In this document: in pieces, positions 15,213 to 25,097 of the stretch
Layout of the letters: each line of letters opens with the position of its first letter
How positions within the stretch are numbered: position 1 is the first letter of the stretch
Notes under the pieces: model-generated
The model's database searches: none
Seen by the model: the letters and a program-made list of their open reading frames with translations, nothing else
Told to the model about the DNA's origin: nothing
DNA from: Paucibacter_B soli
GTDB lineage: Bacteria; Pseudomonadota; Gammaproteobacteria; Burkholderiales; Burkholderiaceae_C
Assembly (NCBI RefSeq): GCF_037482845.1
Contig: NZ_JBBHJW010000004.1
Location: forward strand, 186,001 to 250,000
DNA: 64,000 nt
Direction: 5' to 3'
Made by a program: the position numbers and the translations under genes

Positions 15213-17555
15213 CTACGCCATTCCCAGACCGCCCAGCGCCCGCAACACCGCCTCCGCCGTCGCCGGCGCGCGCAGCGGTGGATCGCAACGCTCGTCAGGC
15301 CCGCAGGCCGCGATCGCATCCTTGATCGCCAGCAGCACCGAGAAGGGCAGCAGCAGGGGCGGTTCGCCTACCGCCTTGGAGCGGTGGATGCTGTCCTCGC
15401 GGTTCGGCTGATCAAACAGCGCGACACGGAAATCCAGCGGGCTGTCGTTGGCGGTGGGGATCTTGTAGGTGCTGGGGGCGTGGGTGCTCAAGGCCCCGGT
15501 CTTGGGATGCCAGACGAGTTCTTCCGTGGTGAGCCAGCCCTGGCCCTGCACAAAGCCGCCCTCGATCTGGCCTATGTCCAGCGCCGGGTTGAGCGACTGG
15601 CCCACATCGTGCAGCACATCGGCGCGCAGCACGCGGCTTTCGCCGCTGAGCGTGTCCACCAGCACCTCGGCCACCGCCGCGCCATAGGCGTAGTAGTAGA
15701 AGGGCCGGCCCTGGAGCTTGGCGCGGTCCCAGTGCAGGCCGGGGGTGGCATAAAAGCCATCGCTCCAGAGCTGGATGCGCTGGTGGTAGGCCTTGGCCAC
15801 CAGCTCCTTGAAGGCGATCGCCTGGCCACCGCCGCTGACCCGGCCGCCGGCAAACTGCAGCCGCTCGGCCTGTTCGTCCGCCAAGCCCAGCAGTTCGGCG
15901 GCCAGCTTGGCCAGGCGCCGCTTGATCTGGCGCGCCGCGTCCTGCGCGGCCTTGCCGTTCAGATCGCTGCCGGTGGAGGCGGCGGTGGCCGAGGTGTTGG
16001 CCACCTTGTGCGTATCGGTGGCGCTGGCGCGCACCTGGGCCAGATCCACGCCCAGCTCATGCGCCACCACCTGGGCTACCTTGGTGTTCAGGCCCTGGCC
16101 CATCTCGGTGCCGCCATGGTTCACCAGCACCGAGCCGTCGGTATAGACATGCACCAGCGCGCCGGCCTGGTTGAGGTGCACCACATTGAAGGAGATGCCG
16201 AACTTCACCGGCGTGAGCGCCAGGCCGCGCTTGAGCACCGGGCTCTGCGCATTCCAGGCCGCGATGGCGGCACGGCGCGCGTGGTAGTCGCTGCTCTGCA
16301 CCAGGCGATCGGTGAGCGGCCGCAGGATGTTGTCGCTGACCTGCTGGCCGTAGGGGGTCAGGTCTTGACCGTCCTTGTAGAAGTTGCGCTGCCGTACCAG
16401 CAAGGGGTCCAGGCCGAGGCGGCGCGCCACCGAGTCGATGATCATCTCGATGGCCAGCGCGCCCTGCGGGCCGCCAAAGCCGCGGAAGGCGGTGTTGCTC
16501 TGGGTGTTGGTGCGCGCCGCATAGCCATGCAGGGCCACATGGGGCAGCCAGTAGGCATTGTCGAAATGGCACAGCGCGCGCGTCAGCACCGGGCCCGAGA
16601 GGTCGGCCGAATGGCCGCAGTTCGAGACCATCTCGACCTCGGCCGCGAGGATGTGGCCGGCATCGTCATGGCCCACCGTCCAGCGGTAGTCAAAGCCATG
16701 GCGGCGGCCGGTGATCAGAAAGTCGTCGTCGCGGTCCAGGCGCAGCTTCACCGGCTTTTGCAGCTTGTGCGCCGCCAGCGCCGCCACGCAGGCGAACAGC
16801 GCGGACTGTGATTCCTTTCCACCAAAGCCGCCACCCATGCGCCGGCATTGCACCTGCACCTGGTGCGCCTGCCAGCCCAGCGCGTGGGCCACCAGCTGCT
16901 GCATCTCGGACGGATGCTGGGTCGAGCAGTGGATCAGCAGGCCGCGGTCCTCCTGCGGCAGGGCGTAGGAGATCTGGCCCTCCAGATAGAACTGCTCCTG
17001 GCCGCCCACGCTCCATTCGCCTTCCAGCCGATGCGGGGCCGAGGCCAGTGCCGCGGCCGGATCGCCGCGCGTCAGATGCATGGGCGGGATCACATACTGG
17101 CCCAGGGCATGGGCTTCCCTGGCCGTCAGCACCGCGGGCAGGGCTTCGAACCGGACGGCCTGTTTTGCAAGTGCTGCGGCGCGGCGCGCCAGTTCGCGAT
17201 CCTTGGCAATCACCGCGAACACCGGTTGGCCCAGGTAGCGCAGCTCGGCGTCGGCGAGGATGGGGTCGTCGTGCAGCAGCGGGCCGCAGTTGTTCTCGCC
17301 CGGGAAGTCGGCCGCGGTGAACACCGCCACCACGCCGGGCTGGCGCTTGATCAGCGCTATGTCGATGGCCAGCAGCCTGCCATGCGCCACCGGCGAGAGG
17401 CCCAGCGCCGCGTGCAGGGTGCCCTGGGCCTCGGCGATGTCGTCGATATAGCGGGCCTCGCCACTCACATGCAGGTGGGCGGATTCATGCGGGCGGCTGG
17501 TGCCGATCTGCGCTTCGGCCATCAGCGGGGCGAACTCAGGCGGCTTGTTGTTCAT
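15213..17555 (-). CDS. xdhB: Xanthine dehydrogenase large (molybdenum) subunit
   Basis: A 780-residue molybdopterin-binding subunit that oxidises hypoxanthine and xanthine to urate with XdhA. Visible motifs include GGQEQFYLEGQ (substrate and Mo-pocket Gln/Glu), GGGFGGKES, TAFRGFGGPQG (conserved Arg) and, near the end, VGEPPLLLP with the catalytic Glu. ATG 17555 overlaps the xdhA stop by 4 bases (ATGA), so the two subunits are coupled. The length matches bacterial XdhB. No xdhC, the chaperone that inserts sulfurated molybdenum cofactor, follows; a cytochrome c gene is convergent instead. Confidence 0.95.
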   Translation of the reverse strand: MNNKPPEFAPLMAEAQIGTSRPHESAHLHVSGEARYIDDIAEAQGTLHAALGLSPVAHGRLLAIDIALIKRQPGVVAVFTAADFPGENNCGPLLHDDPILADAELRYLGQPVFAVIAKDRELARRAAALAKQAVRFEALPAVLTAREAHALGQYVIPPMHLTRGDPAAALASAPHRLEGEWSVGGQEQFYLEGQISYALPQEDRGLLIHCSTQHPSEMQQLVAHALGWQAHQVQVQCRRMGGGFGGKESQSALFACVAALAAHKLQKPVKLRLDRDDDFLITGRRHGFDYRWTVGHDDAGHILAAEVEMVSNCGHSADLSGPVLTRALCHFDNAYWLPHVALHGYAARTNTQSNTAFRGFGGPQGALAIEMIIDSVARRLGLDPLLVRQRNFYKDGQDLTPYGQQVSDNILRPLTDRLVQSSDYHARRAAIAAWNAQSPVLKRGLALTPVKFGISFNVVHLNQAGALVHVYTDGSVLVNHGGTEMGQGLNTKVAQVVAHELGVDLAQVRASATDTHKVANTSATAASTGSDLNGKAAQDAARQIKRRLAKLAAELLGLADEQAERLQFAGGRVSGGGQAIAFKELVAKAYHQRIQLWSDGFYATPGLHWDRAKLQGRPFYYYAYGAAVAEVLVDTLSGESRVLRADVLHDVGQSLNPALDIGQIEGGFVQGQGWLTTEELVWHPKTGALSTHAPSTYKIPTANDSPLDFRVALFDQPNREDSIHRSKAVGEPPLLLPFSVLLAIKDAIAACGPDERCDPPLRAPATAEAVLRALGGLGMA

Positions 17556-19081
17556 GGCAGGCTCCGCTCGAAGGCCACGGCCTGCCAGACGCTGGTCTGG
17601 GCGGCGCTGAGTGGCGCGTCGGGTCTGGTTTCCAGCCAGCAGCGGCGCAAAAGGTTCTGCGCCGCCTGCAAGCGGTAGGCGGCGCTGGCGCGCATATCGC
17701 TGAGCGGCGTGAAGTCCTGCGCCAGCGCGTCGGCGGCGGCGCGGGCGCTGGCCTCGCTCCAGGGCCGGCCCAGGAGGGCGGCCTCGGCCCGCGCGGCGCG
17801 CTTGACGATGGCGGCCATGCCGCCAAAGGCCAGGCGTGCCTCGCTCACCACGCCAGCCTCCTCGCGCAGCGCGAACACGCCGCACACCGCCGAGATGTCG
17901 CTGTCGTAGCGCTTGGCGATCTTGTAGGCGCGCAACCGCGTTCCCGCCGCGGGCAGGGGCAGGTGCAGGGCCTCGACGAACTCGCCCGGCTGCAGCGCGT
18001 TCTTCATGTAGTCGAGATAAAAATCCTGCAGCGGCAGGCGGCGCTGCGCGTCACCGCGGCGCAGCACGATGTCGGCGCCCAGCGCGATCAGGGCCGGCGC
18101 GCCGTCGCCGATCGGCGAACCGTTGGCGATATTTCCGCCCAGGGTGCCGGCATGGCGCACCGGCGGCGAGGCAAAGCGCAGCCACAGTTCGCGCAGCGGC
18201 GGCAGCTGTTCGGCCAGCGCGCCCCAGGCGTCTTCCAGGCTGGCGCCGGCGCCCAGCCACAGGCCCGGCAGGCCCTGGAAGGGCTCGGCGCGGATCTCGC
18301 GCAGCTCGGGCACGGCGCCCAGGTAGATCACATCGCCCAGCTGTTGGTGCTGCTTGTTGACCCACAGGCCCACGTCGGTGGCGCCGGCCACCAGCCGCGC
18401 GGCGGGCTTGCTGATGCGCAGGGTGGCCAGGTCGGGCAGGCTGCGCGGGATATGAAAACAGTCCTCGGCGCCGCTGGCCGGGTTGGGGCCGCGGTAATGC
18501 AGGTCCTCATCGGCGCGCAGGGTTTGCAATGCCGCGACGATGGGCGCGCGCTCCAGCGTGGCCGTCGGCGCATCGAACATGCGCTCGCCCGCATCGAGGA
18601 TGGGCCGGTAGCCGGTGCAACGGCACAGATTGCCGGCCAGATCGTCGGCGATTTGCTGGCGCGTCGGGCGTGTGCCCTGCGCCTGGTGGCGCTCATAGAC
18701 GGCCTGCAGCGTGATCGCAAAGCCGGGCGTGCAGAAGCCGCATTGCGAGCCATGGCAGTCCACCAAGGCCTGCTGTACCGGATTCAGTGCCTCGGCCGAG
18801 CCCAGGTCTTCCACGGTCAAGAGGGCGCGGCCGTCCAGGCTGGGCAGGAACATGATGCAGGCATTCACATTGCGCAGCCGCAACTCGTCTTCGCCCTGCA
18901 ACTCAGCCACCAGCACCGTGCAGGCGCCGCAGTCGCCCTCGGCGCAACCCTCCTTGCTGCCGCATTGATGGGCATGCTCGCGCAGCCACTGCAGCACCGT
19001 GGTGGTGGGTGGCAGGCCCTGGACCTCCTGGATCTGGCCGCGGTGATAGAAGCGCAAGGGACGGCTAAGGCGGGTGTTCAT
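17552..19081 (-). CDS. xdhA: Xanthine dehydrogenase small (Fe-S/FAD) subunit
   Basis: A 509-residue subunit carrying two [2Fe-2S] clusters and FAD. The plant-type cluster site is CGSKEGCAEGDCGAC (about residues 40-54). The second cluster uses CGFCTPG and CRCTGY (about 115-155). The FAD domain starts near 'ARLVAGATDVGLWV' and includes 'GGNIANGSPIGD'. It passes electrons from the XdhB molybdenum site to NAD+. The gene is transcribed divergently from a LysR regulator 91 bases away, followed on the other strand by guanine deaminase, which supplies xanthine. Confidence 0.95.
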   Translation of the reverse strand: MNTRLSRPLRFYHRGQIQEVQGLPPTTTVLQWLREHAHQCGSKEGCAEGDCGACTVLVAELQGEDELRLRNVNACIMFLPSLDGRALLTVEDLGSAEALNPVQQALVDCHGSQCGFCTPGFAITLQAVYERHQAQGTRPTRQQIADDLAGNLCRCTGYRPILDAGERMFDAPTATLERAPIVAALQTLRADEDLHYRGPNPASGAEDCFHIPRSLPDLATLRISKPAARLVAGATDVGLWVNKQHQQLGDVIYLGAVPELREIRAEPFQGLPGLWLGAGASLEDAWGALAEQLPPLRELWLRFASPPVRHAGTLGGNIANGSPIGDGAPALIALGADIVLRRGDAQRRLPLQDFYLDYMKNALQPGEFVEALHLPLPAAGTRLRAYKIAKRYDSDISAVCGVFALREEAGVVSEARLAFGGMAAIVKRAARAEAALLGRPWSEASARAAADALAQDFTPLSDMRASAAYRLQAAQNLLRRCWLETRPDAPLSAAQTSVWQAVAFERSLP

Positions 19082-19172
19082 CTGAAATCAGGCTCCGGAC
19101 AATCCCGAACGGTAATGGCTTTGCTCATGGACAATATACGACCCCATGCATGGACTTCATAAAGAGTTGCGT

Positions 19173-20150
19173 ATGAGCCTGAGGGCGGACTTCGACAAGA
19201 TCGAGCTTCAACTCGTGCGGGTTTTGCATACCGTGATCTCGGAGCGCAGCGTTTCCAAGGCGGCCCTGCGCCTGCATAGTACGCAGCCCGCTGTGAGCGC
19301 GCAGCTGCGGCGCCTGCGTGCCCTTACTGGCGACGCGCTCTTGGTGCGCAGCGGCGCCGGCATGACGCCCACCGCCACCGCCCTGGAGCTGCTGGAACCC
19401 GCCGCGCGCCTCCTGCGCGAGGCCGATGCGCTGTTCGGCGCGCGCCAACGCAAGAGCGGCTTCGAGCCCGCCAGCGCCCAGCTGCGCTTTCGCATCGCCG
19501 CGAGCGACTACCTCGACCCCTTTTTTCTGCCCGAGCTGGCCGCGCAGCTGCTGCGCCTGGCGCCGGGCGTGCGGCTGGACCTGCAGCCACTTTCGGCCGA
19601 TTACGACTACCGGCGCGCGCTGGCGCGTGGCGAGGTGGACCTGGTGATAGGCAACTGGCTGGAACCGCCCGAGGAGCTGCACCTGGCGCGCCTGCTCAGC
19701 GACGAGGTGGTGTGCCTGGTGAGCGAGCAGCATCCGATGGCCAAGAACAACGGCCGCGGCTGGACCGTCGAGCGCTACCTGGCCAGCCAGCACCTGGCGC
19801 CGATGCCGCTCTCGGCCGGCCTGCCCGGGGTGATAGACCAGCATCTGGCCAAGCTGGGCCTCTCCCGCGAGATCGCGGTGCGCAGCGCCCATTTCGGCCA
19901 GCTGCCGCAGATGGTGGCCGGCAGCCTCTTGGTGCTGACCACCGGGCGGCTGTTCTGCTCGCGCTACCTCGATGCCTTGCCGGTGCGCGTGCTGCGCTGC
20001 CCGGTGAACTTCCCGCCCATGGCCTACTACCAGCTCTGGCACGATGTGAGCCATGCCGCGGCGCCGATGCGCTGGCTGCGCGAGCAGGTGCGCGAGGTGG
20101 CGCGCCGGCTGGTGGCGCGGGCGCCCGCCAGCTCCAAGGTCCGATCCTGA
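19173..20150 (+). CDS. LysR-type regulator of the purine genes
   Basis: A 325-residue LysR-type regulator. The N-terminal winged helix is at about 6-65, with 'SERSVSKAALRLHSTQPAVSAQLRRLR'. An effector-binding domain follows ('FRIAASDYLDPFFLPELAAQLL'). I chose ATG 19173 because AAAGAG lies 6 bases upstream; ATG 19146 would add nine residues. It is divergent from xdhAB and lies directly upstream of guanine deaminase (4-base gap), so it most likely controls both arms in response to a purine or purine intermediate. The 91-bp shared spacer would hold its binding site. Confidence 0.87.
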   Translation: MSLRADFDKIELQLVRVLHTVISERSVSKAALRLHSTQPAVSAQLRRLRALTGDALLVRSGAGMTPTATALELLEPAARLLREADALFGARQRKSGFEPASAQLRFRIAASDYLDPFFLPELAAQLLRLAPGVRLDLQPLSADYDYRRALARGEVDLVIGNWLEPPEELHLARLLSDEVVCLVSEQHPMAKNNGRGWTVERYLASQHLAPMPLSAGLPGVIDQHLAKLGLSREIAVRSAHFGQLPQMVAGSLLVLTTGRLFCSRYLDALPVRVLRCPVNFPPMAYYQLWHDVSHAAAPMRWLREQVREVARRLVARAPASSKVRS

Positions 20151-20154
20151 AACG

Positions 20155-21474
20155 ATGAATAACAACAACGCCTCTAGCCAAACCAAGCTCGCCCTGCGCG
20201 GCGACCTGCTCGACTTCACTGCCACCCCCGCCTGGGGCCAGTTGGACAGCCCCGCCGTGCGCTTCCAGCCCGATCATTGGCTCTTGATCGACGCGCAGGG
20301 GCGCATTGCCGGCACGCAGCGGGAGGAGCCCGATGCCAGCTGGACCAAGCAGGACCACCGTGGCCGCCTGATCCTGCCCGGCTTCATCGACACCCATGTG
20401 CATGCCCCACAGCTGGACGTGATCGCCTCCTATGGCGCCGAGCTGCTGGACTGGCTCAATACCTACACCTTTCCGGCCGAGCTGCGCTATGCCGACCCGG
20501 CCGTGGCGCGGCAGGGCGCGGCGCGCTTTCTGGACGCGCTGCTGGCCCATGGCACGACCTCGGCGGTGGTGTTCCCGACCGTGCACAAGGTTTCGGTCGA
20601 GGCGCTGTTCGAAGCCGCCGAGGCGCGCGGCATGCGCCTGATCGCCGGCAAGGTGTTGATGGACCGCCATGCGCCCGAGGGCCTGCGCGACGATGTGGCC
20701 CAGGCCGAGCGGGACTGCGTGGACCTGATCAGCCGTTTTCATGGCCGAGATCGCCTGTCCTATGCGGTGACGGTGCGCTTTGCGCCCACCAGCACGCCCG
20801 CCCAGCTGGCCATGGCCGGTGCGCTGTGCCGCGCCGACGCCTCGCTCTATATGCAGACCCATGTGGCCGAGAACCGCAGCGAGGTCGAGTGGGTGGCCAA
20901 GCTCTTCCCGGCGGCGCGCAGCTATCTGGACGTTTATGCCGGCGCGGGCCTGCTGCACCCCAGGGCGGTGCTGGCCCATGGCATCTGGCTGGACGAGGCG
21001 GACCGCCGCGCGCTCGCCGCCAGCGGCGCGCAAGTGGCCTTCTGCCCCTCGTCCAACCTGTTCCTGGGCAGCGGTCTGTTCGACTGGGTGGGTGCGCGCG
21101 CGGCCGGCTTTTCAGTGAGTGCGGCCAGCGATGTGGGCGGCGGCACCAGTCTCTCGATGCAGCGCACGTTGGCCGACGGCTACAAGGTGCAGGCCCTGGC
21201 CGGCCAGCGCCTCACCGCCTGGGTGGCCCTGCATGCGGCCACGCGCGGCGCCGCCGCGGGGCTCGACATTGAGCATGAAATCGGCCACTTCGGCCTGGGT
21301 ACACTGGCCGACGTCTGCATCTGGGACTGGGCCGTGGGCCCGGTGGCCGAGGCCCGCTTCGAGCGGGCGCGCGACTTGCACGAGAAACTGTTCGCCTGGA
21401 TGACGCTGTCCGACGAACGCAATCTGGTGGCGAGCTTCGTGGCCGGCCAGGCCCGCCATCAGCGAAACACATGA
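20155..21474 (+). CDS. guaD: Guanine deaminase
   Basis: A 439-residue amidohydrolase that converts guanine to xanthine and ammonia. Metal and active-site motifs are in the expected order: FIDTHVHAPQ, 'AHGTTSA', 'THVAEN', 'AHGIWL' and 'ASDVGGGTSLSMQ' with the zinc-binding Asp. ATG 20155 gives the usual length for bacterial GuaD; the open frame extends upstream into the LysR gene only by chance. Its stop overlaps the start of the ABC ATPase (ATGA, 21471-21474), so guanine deamination and uptake are translationally linked. Confidence 0.95.
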   Translation: MNNNNASSQTKLALRGDLLDFTATPAWGQLDSPAVRFQPDHWLLIDAQGRIAGTQREEPDASWTKQDHRGRLILPGFIDTHVHAPQLDVIASYGAELLDWLNTYTFPAELRYADPAVARQGAARFLDALLAHGTTSAVVFPTVHKVSVEALFEAAEARGMRLIAGKVLMDRHAPEGLRDDVAQAERDCVDLISRFHGRDRLSYAVTVRFAPTSTPAQLAMAGALCRADASLYMQTHVAENRSEVEWVAKLFPAARSYLDVYAGAGLLHPRAVLAHGIWLDEADRRALAASGAQVAFCPSSNLFLGSGLFDWVGARAAGFSVSAASDVGGGTSLSMQRTLADGYKVQALAGQRLTAWVALHAATRGAAAGLDIEHEIGHFGLGTLADVCIWDWAVGPVAEARFERARDLHEKLFAWMTLSDERNLVASFVAGQARHQRNT

Positions 21475-23003
21475 GCGAAACTTTGCGCCTGCAACTCAGC
21501 GGCATCAGCAAGCAGTACCCGGCCGTCAAGGCCAATGACGGCATCGACCTTGCCGTGGCGCCGGGCCAGATCCATGCGGTGCTGGGCGAAAACGGCGCGG
21601 GCAAGAGCACCCTGATGAAGATCATCTACGGTGCGGTGCAGCCCGACGAGGGTCAGGTCTTGTGGAATGGCCAGCCGGTCAGCATCAAGAGCCCGGCGCA
21701 GGCGCGGCAGCTGGGCATCAGCATGGTCTACCAGCATTTCTCGCTGTTCGACACGCTCAGCGCCGCCGAGAACATCTGGCTGGGCCTGGACAAATCGCTG
21801 ACCCTGGCCGAGGTCACGGCACGCATCAGCGCGGTGGCCGAGAGCTATGGCCTGGCGGTGGACCCGGCGCGGCCGGTGCACACGCTCTCGGTGGGCGAGC
21901 GCCAGCGCGTCGAGATCGTGCGCGCGCTGATGACGAACCCTCAATTGCTGATCCTGGATGAGCCCACCTCGGTGCTGACGCCGCAGGCGGTGCAGACCCT
22001 GTTCGTCACGCTGCGCAAGCTGGCCGAGCAGGGCTGCTCCATCCTCTACATCAGCCACAAGCTCGACGAGATCCGCGCGCTGTGCCAGCAATGCACCGTG
22101 CTGCGCGCCGGCCGCGTCACCGGCGAGCTAGACCCGCGCACGCAAAGCAATGCCGAACTCTCGCGCCTGATGATCGGTGCCGAGCCGCCGCAGCTGCGGC
22201 ATGGCCGGGCACGCGAGGTTGGCGCCCTGGCCCTGGAGCTGCGGGCCCTGAGCCTGCCCAAGGCCGAGCCCTTCGGCACCAGCTTGCAGGATATTGCGCT
22301 GCGGCTGCATGCCGGCGAGATCCTCGGCGTGGCCGGGGTCTCGGGCAATGGCCAGCAGGAGCTGATGGCCGCGCTCTCGGGCGAGGACGCGCGTGCGCCG
22401 CGCGGCTCGGTGCAGCTGTTCGGCCAGGACATCGCCCAGGCCAGCGCGCGCCGTCGCCGCCGCCTGGGCCTGCATTTCGTGCCCGAGGAGCGCCTGGGCC
22501 GCGGCGCCGTGCCCACGCTCTCGCTGGCGCAGAACACCTTGCTGACGCGCACCGAGGCGGTCAAGGCCGGCGGCTGGTGGATCAGCCAGGGCCAGGTGCA
22601 GCGCCTCGCGGAGGAGCTGATCGCGCGCTTCAAGGTCAAGGCCGGCGGTGCGGGTGCCGCGGCCAAAAGCCTGTCGGGCGGCAATCTGCAGAAGTTCATC
22701 GTCGGCCGCGAGATCGACGCCAAACCCAGGGTGCTGATCATTGCCCAGCCCACCTGGGGCGTGGACGTGGGCGCGGCGGCACAGATACGGAGCGAGCTGC
22801 TGGCGCTGCGCGATGCCGGCTGCGCGCTGCTGGTAGTGAGTGAGGAGTTGGACGAATTGTTCGAGATCAGCGACCGGCTGGTTGTGATGGCCAAGGGGCG
22901 CGTGTCGCCGGCCATCCCCATGGCCGAGGCCACGGTGGAAAAGATTGGCGCCTGGATGAGCGGGCTCTGGCAAGAGGAGGGCGCGCAGCATGCTCAGGCT
23001 TGA
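21471..23003 (+). CDS. Nucleoside/purine ABC transporter, duplicated ATPase
   Basis: A 510-residue protein with two ABC cassettes, as in the NupA/YufO and sugar-type (RbsA-like) importers. The first cassette has Walker A GENGAGKST, signature LSVGERQR and Walker B 'LLILDEPTSVL'. The second is degenerate at Walker A (GVSGNGQQE) but keeps signature LSGGNLQK. It energises uptake with the two permeases and the BMP lipoprotein encoded downstream. It overlaps guaD by 4 bases and the next permease by 14 bases. Confidence 0.93.
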   Translation: MSETLRLQLSGISKQYPAVKANDGIDLAVAPGQIHAVLGENGAGKSTLMKIIYGAVQPDEGQVLWNGQPVSIKSPAQARQLGISMVYQHFSLFDTLSAAENIWLGLDKSLTLAEVTARISAVAESYGLAVDPARPVHTLSVGERQRVEIVRALMTNPQLLILDEPTSVLTPQAVQTLFVTLRKLAEQGCSILYISHKLDEIRALCQQCTVLRAGRVTGELDPRTQSNAELSRLMIGAEPPQLRHGRAREVGALALELRALSLPKAEPFGTSLQDIALRLHAGEILGVAGVSGNGQQELMAALSGEDARAPRGSVQLFGQDIAQASARRRRRLGLHFVPEERLGRGAVPTLSLAQNTLLTRTEAVKAGGWWISQGQVQRLAEELIARFKVKAGGAGAAAKSLSGGNLQKFIVGREIDAKPRVLIIAQPTWGVDVGAAAQIRSELLALRDAGCALLVVSEELDELFEISDRLVVMAKGRVSPAIPMAEATVEKIGAWMSGLWQEEGAQHAQA

Positions 23004-24132
23004 GACACGCCCGCAGCCGTCCAGGCTGATGTCGCTGGCCTCGCCGCTGCTGGCGCTGGCCCTCACCACCTTGCTGGGGGTGGCGCTGTTCCTGCTCTTG
23101 GGCAAGGACCCGGTGCGCGGCCTGCAGATGTTCTTCTGGGAGCCGATCAGGAGCGCCTATGGCTGGAGCGAGCTGGGCATCAAGGCCACACCCCTGGTGC
23201 TGATCGCGCTGGGCCTGGCGCTGTGCTTTCGCTCCAATGTCTGGAACATCGGCGCCGAGGGCCAGTTCGTGGTGGGCGCGCTGGCCGGCGGCTGGGTGGC
23301 GATGCAGGCCGATGCCGGCACGGGCCGCAGCATCGTGCTGTGGATACTGCTGGCCGGCGTGGCCGGCGGCATGGCCTGGGCCGCCATCACGGCGTGCTTG
23401 CGCGACCGCTTCAATGCCAACGAGATCCTGGTCAGCCTGATGCTGGTCTATGTGGCCGAGCTACTCTTGGGCTATCTGGTCTACGGGCCCTGGAAGGACC
23501 CGCAGGGCTACAACTTCCCGCAAAGCATCAGCTTCCTGGCAGTGACCAAGATCCCCAGGCTGGTGGAGGGCTGGCGCGTCCATATCGGCGTGCTGATCGC
23601 CCTGGGGTCAGTGCTTGCCTGCTGGCTGCTGCTGTTCCGCAGCTATGCCGGTTTTGCCCTGCAGGTGGGCGGGCTGGCGCCGGCGGCGGCGCGCTATGCG
23701 GGCTTCAGCTCGCGGCGTTCGCTCTGGCTGGCCCTCATGCTCTCGGGCGGCATGGCGGGCCTGGCGGGGGCGCTGGAGGTGGCCGGGCCGCTGGGCCAGC
23801 TCACGCCCTATGTGCCGGCCGGCTACGGCTTTGCCGCCATCATCGTGGCCTTCGTCGGGCGGCTGCATCCGGTGGGCATCATCTTCTCGGCCATCTTGAT
23901 GAGCATGTTCTATATCGGCGGCGAACTGGCGCAATCGCGCCTGGGCCTGCCCAAGTCCATCACCGGGGTGTTCCAGGGCCTCTTGCTGTTCACGCTGCTG
24001 GCCTGCGACACCTTGATCCACTACCGCCTGCGCTGGGTCATGGCGCCCCCCGCCCGCGGGTACACGGGCGGCCCCCCGAGGGGGCCAAGCCGTTCTTGGG
24101 AGCGGCCCGGCGAACGACTTGATGGGAGCTGA
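22990..24132 (+). CDS. ABC transporter permease 1 (NupB/YufP-like)
   Basis: A 380-residue inner-membrane permease of the BPD_transp_2 type, with about eight to ten hydrophobic helices and the family phrase 'FRSNVWNIGAEGQFVVGAL'. It forms the channel with the second permease. The last 28 or so residues (after HYRLRWV) are rich in Pro, Gly and Arg and are encoded by a REP-like palindromic sequence (24043-24118), which seems to have replaced or extended the original C-terminus. Its TGA is 4 bases before the next gene's ATG. Confidence 0.92.
   Translation: MLRLETRPQPSRLMSLASPLLALALTTLLGVALFLLLGKDPVRGLQMFFWEPIRSAYGWSELGIKATPLVLIALGLALCFRSNVWNIGAEGQFVVGALAGGWVAMQADAGTGRSIVLWILLAGVAGGMAWAAITACLRDRFNANEILVSLMLVYVAELLLGYLVYGPWKDPQGYNFPQSISFLAVTKIPRLVEGWRVHIGVLIALGSVLACWLLLFRSYAGFALQVGGLAPAAARYAGFSSRRSLWLALMLSGGMAGLAGALEVAGPLGQLTPYVPAGYGFAAIIVAFVGRLHPVGIIFSAILMSMFYIGGELAQSRLGLPKSITGVFQGLLLFTLLACDTLIHYRLRWVMAPPARGYTGGPPRGPSRSWERPGERLDGS
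24043..24118. repeat. REP-like palindromic insertion inside the permease 3' end
   Basis: The stretch contains consecutive short palindromes: CCGCCCG (24050-24056) with CGGGCGG (24065-24071), and GGCCCCC (24070-24076) with GGGGGCC (24080-24086), then 'TTCTTGGGAGCGGCCCGGCGAA'-like sequence. It resembles intergenic GC-rich repeats common in Burkholderiales genomes. Here it is read through as part of the permease. Confidence 0.55.
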
Positions 24133-24136
24133 GGCC

Positions 24137-25057
24137 ATGGAATCCATCGCACTGCTGATCGCCGCCACGCTCAACGCCGGCACCTTGCTGGCCATCGCGG
24201 CCCTGGGCCTGCTCATCAACGAGCGTTCGGGCATCGTCAACCTGGGCGCCGAGGGCATGATGCTGGTGGCCGCGATCGCCGGCTTTGCCACCGCCGTGCA
24301 CAGCGGCAGCGACTGGCTGGGCTTTGCCGCCGGCATGGGCGCGGGCGCGCTGCTGGCGGCGGCCTTCGGGGTGCTGGTGATCTGGCTCAACACCAACCAG
24401 TACGCGGCCGGCCTGGCGCTGAGCCTGTTCGGCGCCGGCTTCTCGGCCTTTGTGGGCATTTCCTACACCCAGGCCAAGCTGGGTCCTCGGCCCAGCTTCG
24501 CGGTGCCGGGTCTTGCCGACATCCCCTTCGTCGGCCCGGCGCTGTTCCGCCAGCATCCGTTGGTGTATGGCGCGATTGCGCTCACCGCCTTGCTGGCCTG
24601 GTTTCTGTACCGCTCGCGCGCCGGCCTGGTGCTGCGCGCGGTGGGCGAATCGCCCGAGTCGGCCCATGCCCTGGGCTATCCGGTGCGGCGCATCCGCCTG
24701 GCCGCGGTGATGGCGGGCGGCGCGCTGTGCGGGCTGGCGGGGGCCTATGTGTCGGTGGTCTACACGCCGCTGTGGGTGGAGGGCATGATCGCCGGCAAGG
24801 GCTGGATCGCGCTGGCACTCACCACCTTCGCCACCTGGCGGCCAGCGCGCGTGCTGCTGGGCGCCTACCTCTTTGGTGGCGTGACCATGCTGCAGTTCCA
24901 TCTGCAGGGGCAGGGCGTCGAGATCGCCAGCCAGTTCCTCAGCATGCTGCCCTATCTGGCCACCATCGCCGTGCTGGTGCTGATCTCCAGCAATGCGCAG
25001 TTCATACGCGCCAATATGCCGGCCTCGCTGGGCAAGCCCTTCTTTCCAGGCTCATAA
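24137..25057 (+). CDS. ABC transporter permease 2 (NupC/YufQ-like)
   Basis: A 306-residue polytopic permease, starting MESIALLIAATLNAGTLLA. The family phrase 'NERSGIVNLGAEGMM' is present. Later helices include 'PYLATIAVLVLISSN'. ATG 24137 is preceded by GGGAGCTGAGG and lies 4 bases after the first permease stop. With permease 1 it forms the heterodimeric channel of the purine/nucleoside importer. It is followed after 40 bases by the binding protein. Confidence 0.93.
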   Translation: MESIALLIAATLNAGTLLAIAALGLLINERSGIVNLGAEGMMLVAAIAGFATAVHSGSDWLGFAAGMGAGALLAAAFGVLVIWLNTNQYAAGLALSLFGAGFSAFVGISYTQAKLGPRPSFAVPGLADIPFVGPALFRQHPLVYGAIALTALLAWFLYRSRAGLVLRAVGESPESAHALGYPVRRIRLAAVMAGGALCGLAGAYVSVVYTPLWVEGMIAGKGWIALALTTFATWRPARVLLGAYLFGGVTMLQFHLQGQGVEIASQFLSMLPYLATIAVLVLISSNAQFIRANMPASLGKPFFPGS

Positions 25058-25097
25058 TTCCGGCGCTCATTCGCAGCCCCCAACCCTCGGAGTCCCC

